Assembly (NCBI GenBank): GCA_958296245.1 | Contig: OY282458.1 | Location: forward strand, 186,001-250,000 | Direction of reading: 5' to 3' | DNA: 64,000 nt | Source of the DNA: an uncultured Dehalococcoidia bacterium | Lineage (GTDB): Bacteria > Chloroflexota > Dehalococcoidia > Lucifugimonadales > G958296245 | Shown here: piece after piece, positions 16,661-26,049 of the stretch | Layout of the letters: each line of letters begins with the position of its first letter | Position numbering within the stretch: position 1 is the stretch's first letter | Notes under the pieces: model-generated | Seen by the model: only the letters and a program-made list of their open reading frames with translations | Databases searched by the model: none | What the model was told of the DNA's origin: nothing | Program-made: the position numbers and the translations under genes

Positions 16661-17791
16661 TCAGCGAAGCGCGCCGGCGCGGGTCGCCTCGATGCACTCC
16701 ACGTAGTAGTCCATGACCTCGCCCGCCACCTTCTCCCAGCGGAACCGCTGCGCCCTCTCGTAGCCATTGGCGGCTAGGGACTTCCTCAGCCCGGGGTCGT
16801 GAATGAGACGCTCGATCGCGTTGGCCAGCGCCTCGTCATCCTTCGGGGGCGCCAGCAACCCCTCCCGGCCATCGGTCATGACGCTCGCATGGCCCTCTAT
16901 GGAGGTGGCCACGATGGGCTTCCCGGCGGCCATAGCCTCCAGCAGCACCACGCCGAAGCTCTCCCGGCCCGTGGCCGGCGAGCAGTATATGTCGGCGCTC
17001 CTGTAGTACCTGACCTTGTCCTCCTCCGACACCCCCCCGACGAACATCACGTCCCGGAGGTTGCGCTCGCTCATGATACGGTACGAGTCGTCGTCCGGCT
17101 TCCCGGGGCCCACGACGATCAGCCTCAGGTTCGGCCAGTTCCACTTCAGCCTGCTGAAGGCCGACAAGAGGTACTTGAGGCCCTTGCGCTTCTCCAAGCG
17201 GCCCAGGAAGAGCAGGTTGATCATCCCGTCCCGCAGGTGCGGGAACGGCCCCGCGCCGTCGACGAACTGATCCATCCGGATGCCGTTGGGGATGACGCGG
17301 TAGTCCCCAGGGAAATGCTGATTGATGAAATCTCTGGCAGGCTCGGACACGGCTATGAGGCCGTGCAGCCGCCGGAAGTAGGGGTTCGTCAGCACGGCGC
17401 CCCCCATACGGAAGAAATGGGAGGAGCTCCGGTAGGAGTGGAAGGTGCCGACGTTCACCGTTTCGGAGACGCTTATGGTGTTCAACGGAACGAACCCGGA
17501 AAAGGGCTCGTGCAGATGGATGATGTCGAACGCTTCCCTGTTCAGGAACCGCTTTATCCGGGGACTTAGCCAGACGGAAATAGACACGCGCGCGATGGAG
17601 CCGTTGCTTGGTATGGGCACCGGCTTGCCCATGGGGACGAAGTTTTCCGGCACCCGCTCCATGTCTGAACAGGGACCGGTGACCAACACCTCGTGCCCGG
17701 CCGCCTCCAACTGGCTCGAGAGGTTCCGTATGTGATCCGTCACCCCTCCGTGAAACGAGTAGTCGAAGGCTGAAACGAGCGCTATCTTCAT
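16661..17791 (-). CDS. GT4 glycosyltransferase, PimA-like (phosphatidylinositol mannosyltransferase-like)
   Basis: The 376-aa GT-B protein begins MKIALVSAFDYSFHGGVTDHIRNLS. That matches the PimA-type N-terminus, including the glycine-rich acceptor loop. The C-terminal donor domain shows VIPNGIRMDQF, FLGRLEKRKGLKYLL and the E-x7-E motif in GRESFGVVLLEAMAAGKPIVAT. In mycobacteria PimA transfers mannose from GDP-mannose to phosphatidylinositol at the inner membrane face. The neighbouring CDP-alcohol phosphatidyltransferase would supply such a lipid, so the pair points to a glycosylated inositol-type phospholipid. The sugar and lipid are inferred from context. Confidence 0.85.
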   Translation of the reverse strand: MKIALVSAFDYSFHGGVTDHIRNLSSQLEAAGHEVLVTGPCSDMERVPENFVPMGKPVPIPSNGSIARVSISVWLSPRIKRFLNREAFDIIHLHEPFSGFVPLNTISVSETVNVGTFHSYRSSSHFFRMGGAVLTNPYFRRLHGLIAVSEPARDFINQHFPGDYRVIPNGIRMDQFVDGAGPFPHLRDGMINLLFLGRLEKRKGLKYLLSAFSRLKWNWPNLRLIVVGPGKPDDDSYRIMSERNLRDVMFVGGVSEEDKVRYYRSADIYCSPATGRESFGVVLLEAMAAGKPIVATSIEGHASVMTDGREGLLAPPKDDEALANAIERLIHDPGLRKSLAANGYERAQRFRWEKVAGEVMDYYVECIEATRAGALR

Positions 17792-17815
17792 GGTGTGCCG
17801 GCGCGGCGCCCCTTG

Positions 17816-18865
17816 CTATCGGGCCGGCCCGCGTTCCATGGAGTAGGGCTGCCAGCGGCGCAGGCCCGACCGCTCCAGCACCGACGGATTCACGCACGCC
17901 ATGGGCCAGCGGCCCGTGAGCACGAGCGCGACCTCGCGCCCCACGCGGCGGCGCCGTTGAGGATCGAACCTCGACGAAGCCGACGCGACGTGCGCCGTCA
18001 GGACCACGTTCTCCATATGGAGCAGCGGGTTCTCCGGGTCGGGGGGCTCCTGCTCCAGAACGTCGAGACCCGCGCCCGCTATCCACTTCTGCTCCAGGGC
18101 CCGTATGAGAGCCTGCTCGTCTACGGTCGAACCCCTCCCGTTGTTGATGAACAGCGCGTCCGGCCTCATCATCTTGAAGTGTTCTTCGCGCAGCATGTGA
18201 TGGGTCTCATCGGTGCCGGGCGCGTGCATCGAAACGATGTCCGATCCCTCCAGGAGCTCCGACAACCCCACGGGTTCGACGCCATGCTCGGACATGACCA
18301 ACTCCTCGACGTAAGGATCGTATGCCGTTACGTGCAGCCCGAACGGCGCGGCGCGCTTCGCCACGGCCCTCGCCACGTGTCCGAAGGATATCAACCCCAG
18401 CGTCCGGCCCATGAGCCGCGGAAAGCCGTAGAGGTACTGCCTGCCCTCGGACCATCGGTTCTCCCGGACCATCTTGTCCATGAGGGTCAGCCGCCGGTAC
18501 GTGCCCAGTATCATGGTCATGGTGTGGTCGGCCACCTCCTCGATGAAGGTGTCGGGCACGTTGGTTACGGGAATGCCGCGCTCGGTGGCCCTGGAGATGT
18601 CGATGCCGTCCGTACCGACGCTGCCCACGGCGATCACCTTGCACCTCTCGAGTCCGTCGATCACGGCGGAGGTCAGGTTGTGGCCGGAGATAATCGCGTC
18701 GGCGTCTGCCGCCTCCCGCAGGAAAGCGGCCTCGGTCTCGTCGTCGCCGACGACGATCTCGGCGCCGATCGGCGCCAGCGCCTCCAGCTCCGGCGCGTAG
18801 GCAGCCTCCACAGGCTGGTCTACGGCCCCTTGCGGCCTGGACGTGACCACCTTGAACTTCGCCAC
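17816..18865 (-). CDS. D-2-hydroxyacid dehydrogenase family protein
   Basis: The 349-aa protein belongs to the NAD-dependent D-isomer 2-hydroxyacid dehydrogenase / phosphoglycerate dehydrogenase group. The catalytic triad is present: Arg in NNGRGSTVDEQAL, Glu in LDVLEQEPPDPENP and His in LTAHVASAS. The Rossmann loop reads LGLISFGHVARAVA, where the usual GxGxxG is GLISFGHVA, a slight variant. It lacks the C-terminal ACT domain of SerA, so it acts more likely on glyoxylate, phosphoglycerate-like or sugar acids. The GTG start has AAGGAGG 8 bases upstream. It lies 24 bases upstream of the PimA-like gene, on the same strand. Confidence 0.87.
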   Translation of the reverse strand: MAKFKVVTSRPQGAVDQPVEAAYAPELEALAPIGAEIVVGDDETEAAFLREAADADAIISGHNLTSAVIDGLERCKVIAVGSVGTDGIDISRATERGIPVTNVPDTFIEEVADHTMTMILGTYRRLTLMDKMVRENRWSEGRQYLYGFPRLMGRTLGLISFGHVARAVAKRAAPFGLHVTAYDPYVEELVMSEHGVEPVGLSELLEGSDIVSMHAPGTDETHHMLREEHFKMMRPDALFINNGRGSTVDEQALIRALEQKWIAGAGLDVLEQEPPDPENPLLHMENVVLTAHVASASSRFDPQRRRRVGREVALVLTGRWPMACVNPSVLERSGLRRWQPYSMERGPAR

Positions 18866-19061
18866 CGCTGGCCTCCTTGCTCAATGCGCCGGTAAGCCCG
18901 CTCAGCCTCCAACTCGGGCCGCAGGCCAGCTATAGAATAAAGCAGGGCGCCGCCCGTGTCCACCGCGCAGCAACCCCCCGCGCCGCGCGCGCAGAGGGCC
19001 AGCCTGTGCTCCGGCGAACAAGTTTGCCCCCCCCCCAACATGTGGGGATATGGGACGGCGA

Positions 19062-19186
19062 AACTGTTCAGGCTAGGCCTCAGATCCCTCACTCCGCTGG
19101 CGCTGCGTTCGGAATGACAGGTTGGGGCAGTTGGCGCTGCGGAAATTTGGGAGACTCACGATTCGACTCATGGAGACTGAACAGGT
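19062..19186 (+). repeat. Element B copy 3
   Basis: AACTGTTCAGGCTAGGCC followed by CTCACTCCGCTGGCGCTGCG and GGAATGACAGG, ending ACTGAACAG. It is a shorter version of 9036-9213. The rest of the gap 18866-19061 shows only a poly-C run (about 19025-19036) and no gene. Confidence 0.65.
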
Positions 19187-19199
19187 GCCCATTTTCTCG

Positions 19200-19267
19200 A
19201 AACTGCTCAGACTCCGTGAGGCCCGAAAGGGGGAGTCCAGAGAGGTTTTTTTCTCCTCTGGCAGGGG
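19200..19267 (+). repeat. Element A, left half only
   Basis: AACTGCTCAGACTCCGTGAG, then GAAAGGGGGAGTCCAGAGAGG and CCTCTGGCAGGGG; the copy breaks off at about 19267, ten bases before the -35 box of the ileS leader. Confidence 0.7.
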
Positions 19268-19276
19268 CGCACTAGC

Positions 19277-19306
19277 TTGACATCCGGACGGCGCAGCACT
19301 TAGCCT
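19277..19306 (+). promoter_or_regulatory. Promoter of the ileS T-box leader
   Basis: TTGACA (19277-19282), an 18-base spacer and TAGCCT (19301-19306). The same -10 hexamer is used before the tRNA-Leu gene at 48.4 kb. Confidence 0.6.
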
Positions 19307-19339
19307 ATCGGCATCGGCCATGACGGAGACGAGTATCGG

Positions 19340-19598
19340 GGCGGTCGGCCGCTTTAGCGAGTCTGATCCGGTGAAAGCAGATGCGAGCCTGCCCCGAGAA
19401 GATCCCTCCCGAGCCGCGGACCAAACGGGCGCTCCCCCGCGGGTGCCCCCAGTAGGACCCGCCGGGTTCGCCCCACGTTAGAGGGGCGGGGGGTATGTCG
19501 GTATCCCCAATAGAGCGTCCCGGCGCGCGACGCCGGGGAATTAAGGGTGGTAACGCGGGCAGCTTGAGCCCGTCCCTGTTGTGGGACGGGCTTTTTTT
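19340..19598 (+). promoter_or_regulatory. T-box leader controlling ileS, with terminator
   Basis: The T-box sequence AAGGGTGGTAACGCGGG lies at 19543-19559. Its TGGT would pair with an ACCA tRNA end, as expected for tRNA-Ile with an A discriminator. A stem III-like hairpin precedes it (CCCGGCG/CGCCGGG, about 19519-19537). A classic terminator follows: GCCCGTCCC (19568-19576), a 6-base loop, GGGACGGGC (19583-19591) and seven T residues. Uncharged tRNA-Ile should favour the antiterminator and switch on the synthetase gene. The specifier ATC could be at 19402-19404, but the stem I fold was not computed. Confidence 0.88.
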
Positions 19599-19741
19599 GT
19601 TTGGGGCGTACGGCTCGCCGGATAGCCCTAAATATGCCGCCTCTGCGCCGCCCCTCGCTCTCGAACGCGAAGAGTCGCCGCGAGCGACGGGGCGGCCTGC
19701 CTGCCGAAAGCGAAGGGCAGGACCGCGAGAAGGGGAGAATG

Positions 19742-22700
19742 ATGTTTGAGCCTGTGCCGTCCAAGGTCGATTTCGTTCAGATGGAGCGGGATACCCTCAA
19801 GTGGTGGGAGGAGCAGGACATCCTCACGAAGTACCTCCACGCCAACGACGACTCCGCAACCACCTTCTCCTTCATCGACGGCCCAATCACGGCTAACAAC
19901 CCGATGGGCGTTCACCATGCCTGGGGGCGGACCTACAAGGACGTATTCCAGCGCTACAAGACCATGAGGGGATTCAAGCAGCGCTACCAGAACGGTTTCG
20001 ACGGCCAGGGCCTGTGGATCGAGGTGGAGGTGGAGAAGGAACTGAAACTCAACGACAAGCGCGAGATCGAGGACTTCGGCATCGACAAGTTCGTCGAGCT
20101 CTGCAAGGAGCGCGTCAGAAGGTTCGCCGCGCAACAGACGGAGCAATCAATCCGGCTGGGCTACTGGATGGAGTGGGACAATTCATACCACACCATGTCC
20201 GATGAGAACAATTATACGATCTGGCGCTTCCTGAAGGTCTGCCACGAGCGGGGATGGATCTACGAAGGGACAGACGTGATGCCGTGGTGCCCGCGGTGCG
20301 GCACCGGCCTTTCTGAGCATGAGATCGTCACCGAGGGTTACCAGGAGATCGTCCACCCCGGCCTATACGTCAGATTCCCGCTGATCGGCCGCGAAAACGA
20401 GGCGCTCCTTGTGTGGACGACCACCCCCTGGACGCTGGCCGCCAATACGGCGGCCTACGTACACCCGGATCTCACCTACGCCAAGGCCCGCACCGAGAAC
20501 GGCGAAGTCCTCTACCTCCTCAAGTCGCGGCTGTCCGAACTGGGAGCCGGCCATGACGTGCTGGAGGAGATGCCGGGCGCCGACCTGGTGGGGCTGCGGT
20601 ACAAGGGACCCTTCGACGAACTGCCGGTCCAGGAAGGCGTCGACCACAGGGTCGTAGCGTGGAAGGAGGTCAAGGAGTCTGAGGGGACGGGAATCGTCCA
20701 CACCGCCCCCGGCGCGGGCAAGGAGGACTTCGAGATAAGCAAGAGGGAAGGGCTGGCGGTTATCGCCCCCCTCGACGACTTCGGGGCCTTCGTAGACGGC
20801 TTCGACTGGCTCACGGGCAAGAGCGTCTTCGAGGTCAACGAGCTCATCTACGACAGCCTGCGCGAGAAGGGCATCCTCCACCGCATCGAGCAGTACCCCC
20901 ACCGGTACCCCGTCTGCTGGCGCTGCGGTACGGAGCTCGTATTCCGGCTGGTGGACGAATGGTTCATTTCGATGAGCGAACTGCGCTCGATGATCGCCGA
21001 AGTAGCCAAGAAGGTCACCTGGATCCCGTCGTTCGGTCTGGGCCGCGAGCTCGACTGGTTGCGCAACATGGACGACTGGATGATCTCCAAGAAGCGATTC
21101 TGGGGACTGGCGCTGCCGATCTTCAAGTGCGAATGCGGACATTTCGAAGTGGTCGGCAGCGAGACCGAGTTGAAGGAGCGGGCCGTCGAGGGGTTGGAGC
21201 AGTTCGAAGGCCACTCCCCGCACCGGCCCTGGATAGACGCGATCAGAATCGAGTGCAGCCGGTGCGGAGAAAGGGTTGCGCGGATAAAGGACGTGGGCAA
21301 CCCCTGGCTGGACGCCGGGATAGTGCCCTTCTCGACCTTGGGCTACCGGCACGACCGCGCCTATTGGCGCCAGTGGTTCCCGGGCGACCTGATCACCGAG
21401 AGCTTCCCGGGCCAATTCCGAAACTGGTTCTACTCGCTGTTGACCATGAGCACCGTCCTGGAAAACGCCGAGCCGACCCGCGCCATTCACAGCTACGCCC
21501 TCATGCGCGACGAGAAGGGCGAGGAGATGCACAAGAGCAAGGGCAACGCCATCTGGTTCGAGGACGCCGCCGAGCGGATGGGCGTAGACGCCATGCGCTG
21601 GGTCTACTGCCTCCACAACCCGGCCTCCAACCTGAACTTTGGGTTCGGCGTCGCAGACGAGGCGCGAAGGCGCTTCATGATCACGCTGTGGAACGTCTAC
21701 TCCTTCTTCATCACCTACGCCAACATCGACGAGTTCGACCCCCGCAACCCGGCGCCCCCTGTCGAAGACAGGCCGGACTTGGACAGATGGATCATCTCGG
21801 AGCTCAACTCACTGGTCCGCGACGTGACCCGGAGCTTGGACGCTTACGCCACCGACCCGGCCTGCAGAGCCGCGGAGAGGTTCGTCGACTACCTCTCCAA
21901 CTGGTACGTGCGCCGCAGCAGACGCCGGTTCTGGAAGAGCGCCGCCGACGAGGACAAGCTCTCGGCCCACGCCACCTTGTACGAATGCTTGGTGACCCTG
22001 AACAAGCTGCTGGCGCCGGTCATGCCGTTCCTGACCGAGTCGATCCACCGGAACTTGGAGCGGCGCCCCGGCGCCGCCGAGAGCGTTCACCTGGAAGCGT
22101 GGCCCAAGGAGAACCCCTCGCACGTCGACCCCGCCCTGTCCGACGCGGCGCGGCTCGCCATGCGTCTGTCCAGCCTCGGCAGGTCTGCCCGCAGCAAGAC
22201 CGGATTGAAGGTCCGCCAGCCGCTCCAAAAGCTCCTCGTGGGGCTCCGGTCGAAGAACGAGGCGTCGGCGCTGGAAGCCGTCTCCGTACAGCTGCTCGAA
22301 GAGCTCAACGTCAAGGAGGTGGAGGTCATGGGGCCGGAGACGGAGGTGTCGAGCTTCGAGGTGAGAGCGGACATGGCCCGCGTGGGCCCGAAGTACGGGC
22401 GGGATACCCCGAAGGTGCTCTCGGCGCTGTCCGATGCGGACCCAACCGAGGTCTCTGCCCTGGTGTCGTCGGGCCGCCCCGTACCGCTGGGCCCGTATCT
22501 CCTCGGCCCCGAGGAGGTGGTGGTCAATGCCTCCGACAAGGAGGGCTATTCGGTCGCCTCGGAGGCGGGGTACACCGTGGCCGTGACCACGAACGTGACC
22601 GAGGAACTGGCCTCCGAGGGCAGCGCGAGAGAGATCGTCCACCGCATCCAGAACATGCGCCGCTCGGCGGGCTTCGACATATCCGACCGCATAGAGACGT

Positions 22701-22867
22701 TCTATCGGGGCGGAGCCGCCGCGGAGGCTGTCTTCGAGGCTCACGACGGCTACATTCGTCAGGAGACCCTCTCGGACGTCCTGACCCGTGGGGAGTCTCC
22801 GGCGGCCTACACCGAGTCGCACGACTTGGGCGGCGCTGAGGTGACCATCGGGGTCCGCAGACTCTGA
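19742..22867 (+). CDS. ileS: Isoleucine--tRNA ligase
   Basis: The 1041-aa class I synthetase charges tRNA-Ile. The catalytic domain starts at once; the HIGH-equivalent is HHAWG (residues 58-62) within NNPMGVHHAWGRTYKD, and the KMSKS-equivalent is HKSKGN (Lys598-Asn602). An editing (CP1) domain with VWTTTPWTLAANTA lies between them, and several CxxC pairs (for example MPWCPRCGTG, YPVCWRCGTE, IECSRCGE) indicate bound zinc. The C-terminal part is of the DUF5915-type found in the eukaryote-like IleRS class. AGGGGAG lies 4 bases before the ATG at 19742. The T-box directly upstream supports the Ile assignment. Confidence 0.95.
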   Translation: MFEPVPSKVDFVQMERDTLKWWEEQDILTKYLHANDDSATTFSFIDGPITANNPMGVHHAWGRTYKDVFQRYKTMRGFKQRYQNGFDGQGLWIEVEVEKELKLNDKREIEDFGIDKFVELCKERVRRFAAQQTEQSIRLGYWMEWDNSYHTMSDENNYTIWRFLKVCHERGWIYEGTDVMPWCPRCGTGLSEHEIVTEGYQEIVHPGLYVRFPLIGRENEALLVWTTTPWTLAANTAAYVHPDLTYAKARTENGEVLYLLKSRLSELGAGHDVLEEMPGADLVGLRYKGPFDELPVQEGVDHRVVAWKEVKESEGTGIVHTAPGAGKEDFEISKREGLAVIAPLDDFGAFVDGFDWLTGKSVFEVNELIYDSLREKGILHRIEQYPHRYPVCWRCGTELVFRLVDEWFISMSELRSMIAEVAKKVTWIPSFGLGRELDWLRNMDDWMISKKRFWGLALPIFKCECGHFEVVGSETELKERAVEGLEQFEGHSPHRPWIDAIRIECSRCGERVARIKDVGNPWLDAGIVPFSTLGYRHDRAYWRQWFPGDLITESFPGQFRNWFYSLLTMSTVLENAEPTRAIHSYALMRDEKGEEMHKSKGNAIWFEDAAERMGVDAMRWVYCLHNPASNLNFGFGVADEARRRFMITLWNVYSFFITYANIDEFDPRNPAPPVEDRPDLDRWIISELNSLVRDVTRSLDAYATDPACRAAERFVDYLSNWYVRRSRRRFWKSAADEDKLSAHATLYECLVTLNKLLAPVMPFLTESIHRNLERRPGAAESVHLEAWPKENPSHVDPALSDAARLAMRLSSLGRSARSKTGLKVRQPLQKLLVGLRSKNEASALEAVSVQLLEELNVKEVEVMGPETEVSSFEVRADMARVGPKYGRDTPKVLSALSDADPTEVSALVSSGRPVPLGPYLLGPEEVVVNASDKEGYSVASEAGYTVAVTTNVTEELASEGSAREIVHRIQNMRRSAGFDISDRIETFYRGGAAAEAVFEAHDGYIRQETLSDVLTRGESPAAYTESHDLGGAEVTIGVRRL

Positions 22868-22942
22868 GGCCGCCTGCGGGGCGGAGCGCTGCCGCTATGC
22901 GCAGCCCCCGGCAGCCTGCCGGAGTTAAGGGGAGCGCGCGGC

Positions 22943-22961
22943 GGGCCTGCCTTGCAGGCCC
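22943..22961. terminator. Hairpin between ileS and nadE
   Basis: GGGCCTGC (22943-22950) pairs with GCAGGCCC (22954-22961) across a 3-base loop at the junction of two convergent genes; the right arm overlaps the nadE stop codon. There is no T-run. Confidence 0.45.
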
Positions 22962-24697
22962 TAGAACGGCCTATGCCGATTCACTATCGGCATTCGGCGG
23001 TCCCGCCCGAAGCTTCGAGGCGTTATCTTCACCCCGGGCGGTGACTGCCGGCGCTTGTGCTCGCTCCGGTCCACCAGGTCCACGACGAGCTTTACGACGT
23101 CCTCCTCGAACCCTGACGCCACTATTCCGTCAAAGCTCCTGTCCTCTTCCACGTAGGCCTTGAGTATCCGGTCCAGCACCTCGTAGGGCGGCAAGCTATC
23201 CTGGTCTTTCTGGTCCGGGCGCAGCTCGGCGCTGGGAGGCTTTTCCATGACCGCCTGAGGGATGAGCGGCCCGCCGCCCGCCGCGTTGCGGTGCTCGGCC
23301 AGCTCGTACACCATCGTCTTGGGCACGTCCTTGATGACTCCGTACCCCCCCGCCATGTCGCCGTAGATGGTTGCGTAACCGACCGCCATCTCGCTCTTGT
23401 TGCCGGTGGTCAAAACCATCCAGTCCATCTTGTTCGAAAGCGCCATGACGAGGTTGCCGCGTATGCGGGACTGGAGGTTCTCTTCGGCCTCGTTCGGCTC
23501 CATCCCGTCGAAGTGCGGCGCAAGGGCATCGAGGAACGCGGTGAATTGCGCTTCGATCGGCAGACTGATCAACCTGATGCCGAGGTTCCCCGCCAAGTCC
23601 TTCGCGTCGTCTACGCTGCCCTCCGAAGAGTAGCGCGACGGCATCGACACGCCCACTACGTTCTCGGGGCCGAGCGCGTCCGCTGCAATCGTTGCCACCA
23701 GGCTGGAGTCGATGCCCCCGGACAGAGCGACTACGACCTTCGCGAAGCCGCACTTGCGAACGTAATCCCTCGTCCCCGTGACCAACGCCTGGTAGACCTC
23801 CCCGGCAGCGCCGTAGCGGGCCGGCGGCCGGCGCGGAGGCAGGTCGGGCAGCGGCCTCGGCGTGTGCGCGGAGACCGGAAGCACCCTCGGCGGTCCCAGC
23901 CCGTCGGGTACGCCGGGCTTCTCTCTGCGCAATCTGGGACCGCTGAGCCTGGAACGCTGCACCGCGTCGACGTCCAGGTCTACGGTGATCAACTCCTCCT
24001 GAAACTGTGCCCCGCGCGCCGCGGCCTCTCCGGCGGGGCCGAAGACGACGCTCCCGCCGTCGAACACGAGCTCATCCTGTCCGCCTACGAGATTCACGTA
24101 GGCCACGTACACCCCGTTGTCCGCAGCCCGCGTCGCAAGCATCTTCTCCCGGTGGGCGCGTTTGCCGGCGTGGAACGGCGAGCCGTTGATGTTCACGATC
24201 AGCTCTGCGCCGCTGTCCCTCTGCACGACCGCCGGCCCGGCCGCGTACCAGATGTCCTCGCAGATGTTGACCCCGACGTAGACGCCGTTGACGACGTAGA
24301 CGGGACACCCGGACCCTGCCTTGAAGTATCGCTCCTCGTCGAAGACGCCGTAGTTCGGGAGGTATATCTTGTGGTATACGTCCACCAACCGGCCGTCGTG
24401 GGCCACGGCGGCGGCGTTATACACGTCCTTGGCGGCGTCGACGAAACCGACGACGACGGATATCCCCGACGAAGCCCGTACCACTTCGCGCATCTTGCGC
24501 ATGTTCTCTTCGAGGAACTGAGGCTTGAGGAGGAGGTCCTCAGGAGGGTAACCGGTGACCGCAAGCTCGGGGAACGCCACCACGTCGGCCCGGAGCGCTC
24601 GCGCGCGCTCGACGTACCTAAGTATCTTGGCGGTGTTTCCTTCCAGATCGCCCACGGCGGGGTTGATCTGGGCCAGAGCGAGACGGAAGGTACGCAT
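22961..24697 (-). CDS. nadE: Glutamine-dependent NAD+ synthetase
   Basis: The 578-aa two-domain enzyme makes NAD from deamido-NAD with ammonia released from glutamine. The N-terminal nitrilase-like glutaminase has Glu in VVAFPELAVTGYPPED, Lys in YHKIYLPNYGVFDEERYF and Cys in VNICEDIWY. The C-terminal synthetase has the ATP pyrophosphatase loop ALSGGIDSSLVATIAADALG and the later TGNKSEMAVGYATIYGDMAGG. The ATG at 24697 begins the usual MRTFRLALAQINPAVGDL; upstream codons are out of family. It is the last gene of a minus-strand run folE - GNAT-like - GT4 - nadE. With pncB at 31-33 kb it gives two steps of NAD salvage. Confidence 0.95.
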   Translation of the reverse strand: MRTFRLALAQINPAVGDLEGNTAKILRYVERARALRADVVAFPELAVTGYPPEDLLLKPQFLEENMRKMREVVRASSGISVVVGFVDAAKDVYNAAAVAHDGRLVDVYHKIYLPNYGVFDEERYFKAGSGCPVYVVNGVYVGVNICEDIWYAAGPAVVQRDSGAELIVNINGSPFHAGKRAHREKMLATRAADNGVYVAYVNLVGGQDELVFDGGSVVFGPAGEAAARGAQFQEELITVDLDVDAVQRSRLSGPRLRREKPGVPDGLGPPRVLPVSAHTPRPLPDLPPRRPPARYGAAGEVYQALVTGTRDYVRKCGFAKVVVALSGGIDSSLVATIAADALGPENVVGVSMPSRYSSEGSVDDAKDLAGNLGIRLISLPIEAQFTAFLDALAPHFDGMEPNEAEENLQSRIRGNLVMALSNKMDWMVLTTGNKSEMAVGYATIYGDMAGGYGVIKDVPKTMVYELAEHRNAAGGGPLIPQAVMEKPPSAELRPDQKDQDSLPPYEVLDRILKAYVEEDRSFDGIVASGFEEDVVKLVVDLVDRSEHKRRQSPPGVKITPRSFGRDRRMPIVNRHRPF

Positions 24698-24764
24698 CGG
24701 ATCGACGCTCAGGCGGGCCGGCAATTCGGGAAGCGCGGCCCGACACGGCTGTAACGGTCCATGG

Positions 24765-25988
24765 TTAGGCGCCCGCCGCGTAGCTCCAAGGAGCCGCCGC
24801 CAGTGAGTCGTAGAGCTCCGACGCCCCGCGGGCCGCCGAATCCCATCCCATCTTCGACGCCTCGGCCTCGGCGGCGGCCCCCATGCTGGCTTGGAGGCCA
24901 GGGTTGGACAACAGCATCTCTATGCGCTGGGCGTAGGGTTCCGGGCACTGCCAGGGGATCAGGTACCCGGTCACGCTATCCCTGACGAAGGTCCTGGGGC
25001 CTCCCACCCTGGAGGCTATGACCGGGACCCCGCACGCCATCGCCTCCAAGGCCACGAGCCCAAAGCTCTCGTAGTAGGACGCCAGCACGAAGACGTCGGC
25101 TGCGCTGTAGTAGGTGGGCAACTCGGTCTGGTCGACCTTCCCCGTGAACGTGACGGCGCGGCCGATCCCCACCTCGGAAGCAACCTGTCTGAGCCGTTCC
25201 ACCTCCGGGTCGGACGATGGGCTTCCGCCCACGATAAGGAGCCTCACGTCCGATATATCCTCCAGCTTGGCCGCCGCCCTTATCAGTATATCGATCCCCT
25301 TGAGCGGCTCGATGCGGCCAACCGAGAGGATGACCTTGCTCTCCGCGATGCCGAGGGCCGCCCGCGCCGCCTGAGGGTCCATCCGCCGGAACAGCTTCGT
25401 GTCGACGCCCGGAGCGATCACGTGGGCACGACCGGCGGGGACGCCGTACAGGTGGGCGAGGTCGTCGCGCTCCTGGCGCGTGGAAGCGACTATGGCGTCC
25501 ACGCCGCCGGCGATCGCGGTTTCGGTGCAGGCCCTGAGCTCGGACTCTCGTTCCCCGACGCGGGATTGCATCTTCTTCCGGGACAGGGTATGGAAGGTCG
25601 CCACGTGGGGGACGCCCCACTCGTCGGCAAGGGTCAGACCCGCCGCTCCCGACAACCAGTAGTGGGAGTGTACTACGTCGTAGGCGAGATCCTCCGAACG
25701 CCGAAACGCGTACAGCTTATCGAGGAATTCCGGGATGTCCCGGTGGGCGTCCCCCTTGGGCCGGTCGTAAGGCCCCGCCTTCAGGTGGACCACCCTGGCG
25801 TTCTCGCCGAGGCTCATCACCTGCTCGTCCCTTGGGTCGTGCCACCGGGTGTATACGTCGACGCGGCGCCCCATCTCGCCAAGGGCGCGCGCGGTCTGGA
25901 GAACGTAGACGTTCATGCCGCCGGTGTCCCTCTCTCCGAGGCGCGCCACCGGGCAGCCGTGCAGGCTCAGCATGGCGACTCTGTTCAT
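24765..25988 (-). CDS. GT4 glycosyltransferase (MshA/sucrose-phosphate-synthase-like)
   Basis: A 407-aa GT-B retaining glycosyltransferase. The N-terminus NRVAMLSLHGCPVARLGERDTGGMNVYV matches the MshA (D-inositol-3-phosphate N-acetylglucosaminyltransferase) and sucrose-synthase-like group. The donor half contains VIAPGVDTKLFRR, ILSVGRIEPLKGIDILI and YYESFGLVALEAMACGVPVIAS with the E-x7-E motif. The ATG at 25988 has GGAG 6 bases upstream. Mycothiol synthesis is one possibility, but no other mycothiol gene is visible; glycolipid or compatible-solute synthesis is equally possible. Confidence 0.85.
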   Translation of the reverse strand: MNRVAMLSLHGCPVARLGERDTGGMNVYVLQTARALGEMGRRVDVYTRWHDPRDEQVMSLGENARVVHLKAGPYDRPKGDAHRDIPEFLDKLYAFRRSEDLAYDVVHSHYWLSGAAGLTLADEWGVPHVATFHTLSRKKMQSRVGERESELRACTETAIAGGVDAIVASTRQERDDLAHLYGVPAGRAHVIAPGVDTKLFRRMDPQAARAALGIAESKVILSVGRIEPLKGIDILIRAAAKLEDISDVRLLIVGGSPSSDPEVERLRQVASEVGIGRAVTFTGKVDQTELPTYYSAADVFVLASYYESFGLVALEAMACGVPVIASRVGGPRTFVRDSVTGYLIPWQCPEPYAQRIEMLLSNPGLQASMGAAAEAEASKMGWDSAARGASELYDSLAAAPWSYAAGA

Positions 25989-26049
25989 ATGGAGCTCCAA
26001 TAAAGAAACGGCGGGAGGGAATTGGATGAAACGGCGTCGGCAAGCCCCC

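Noticed and set aside
20363..22839. Long open frames overlapping ileS (minus 20363-21616, plus 20959-22839)
   Set aside because: They are shadows of a high-GC gene: amino acid composition is Arg/Pro/Ala-rich and ileS itself is certain.
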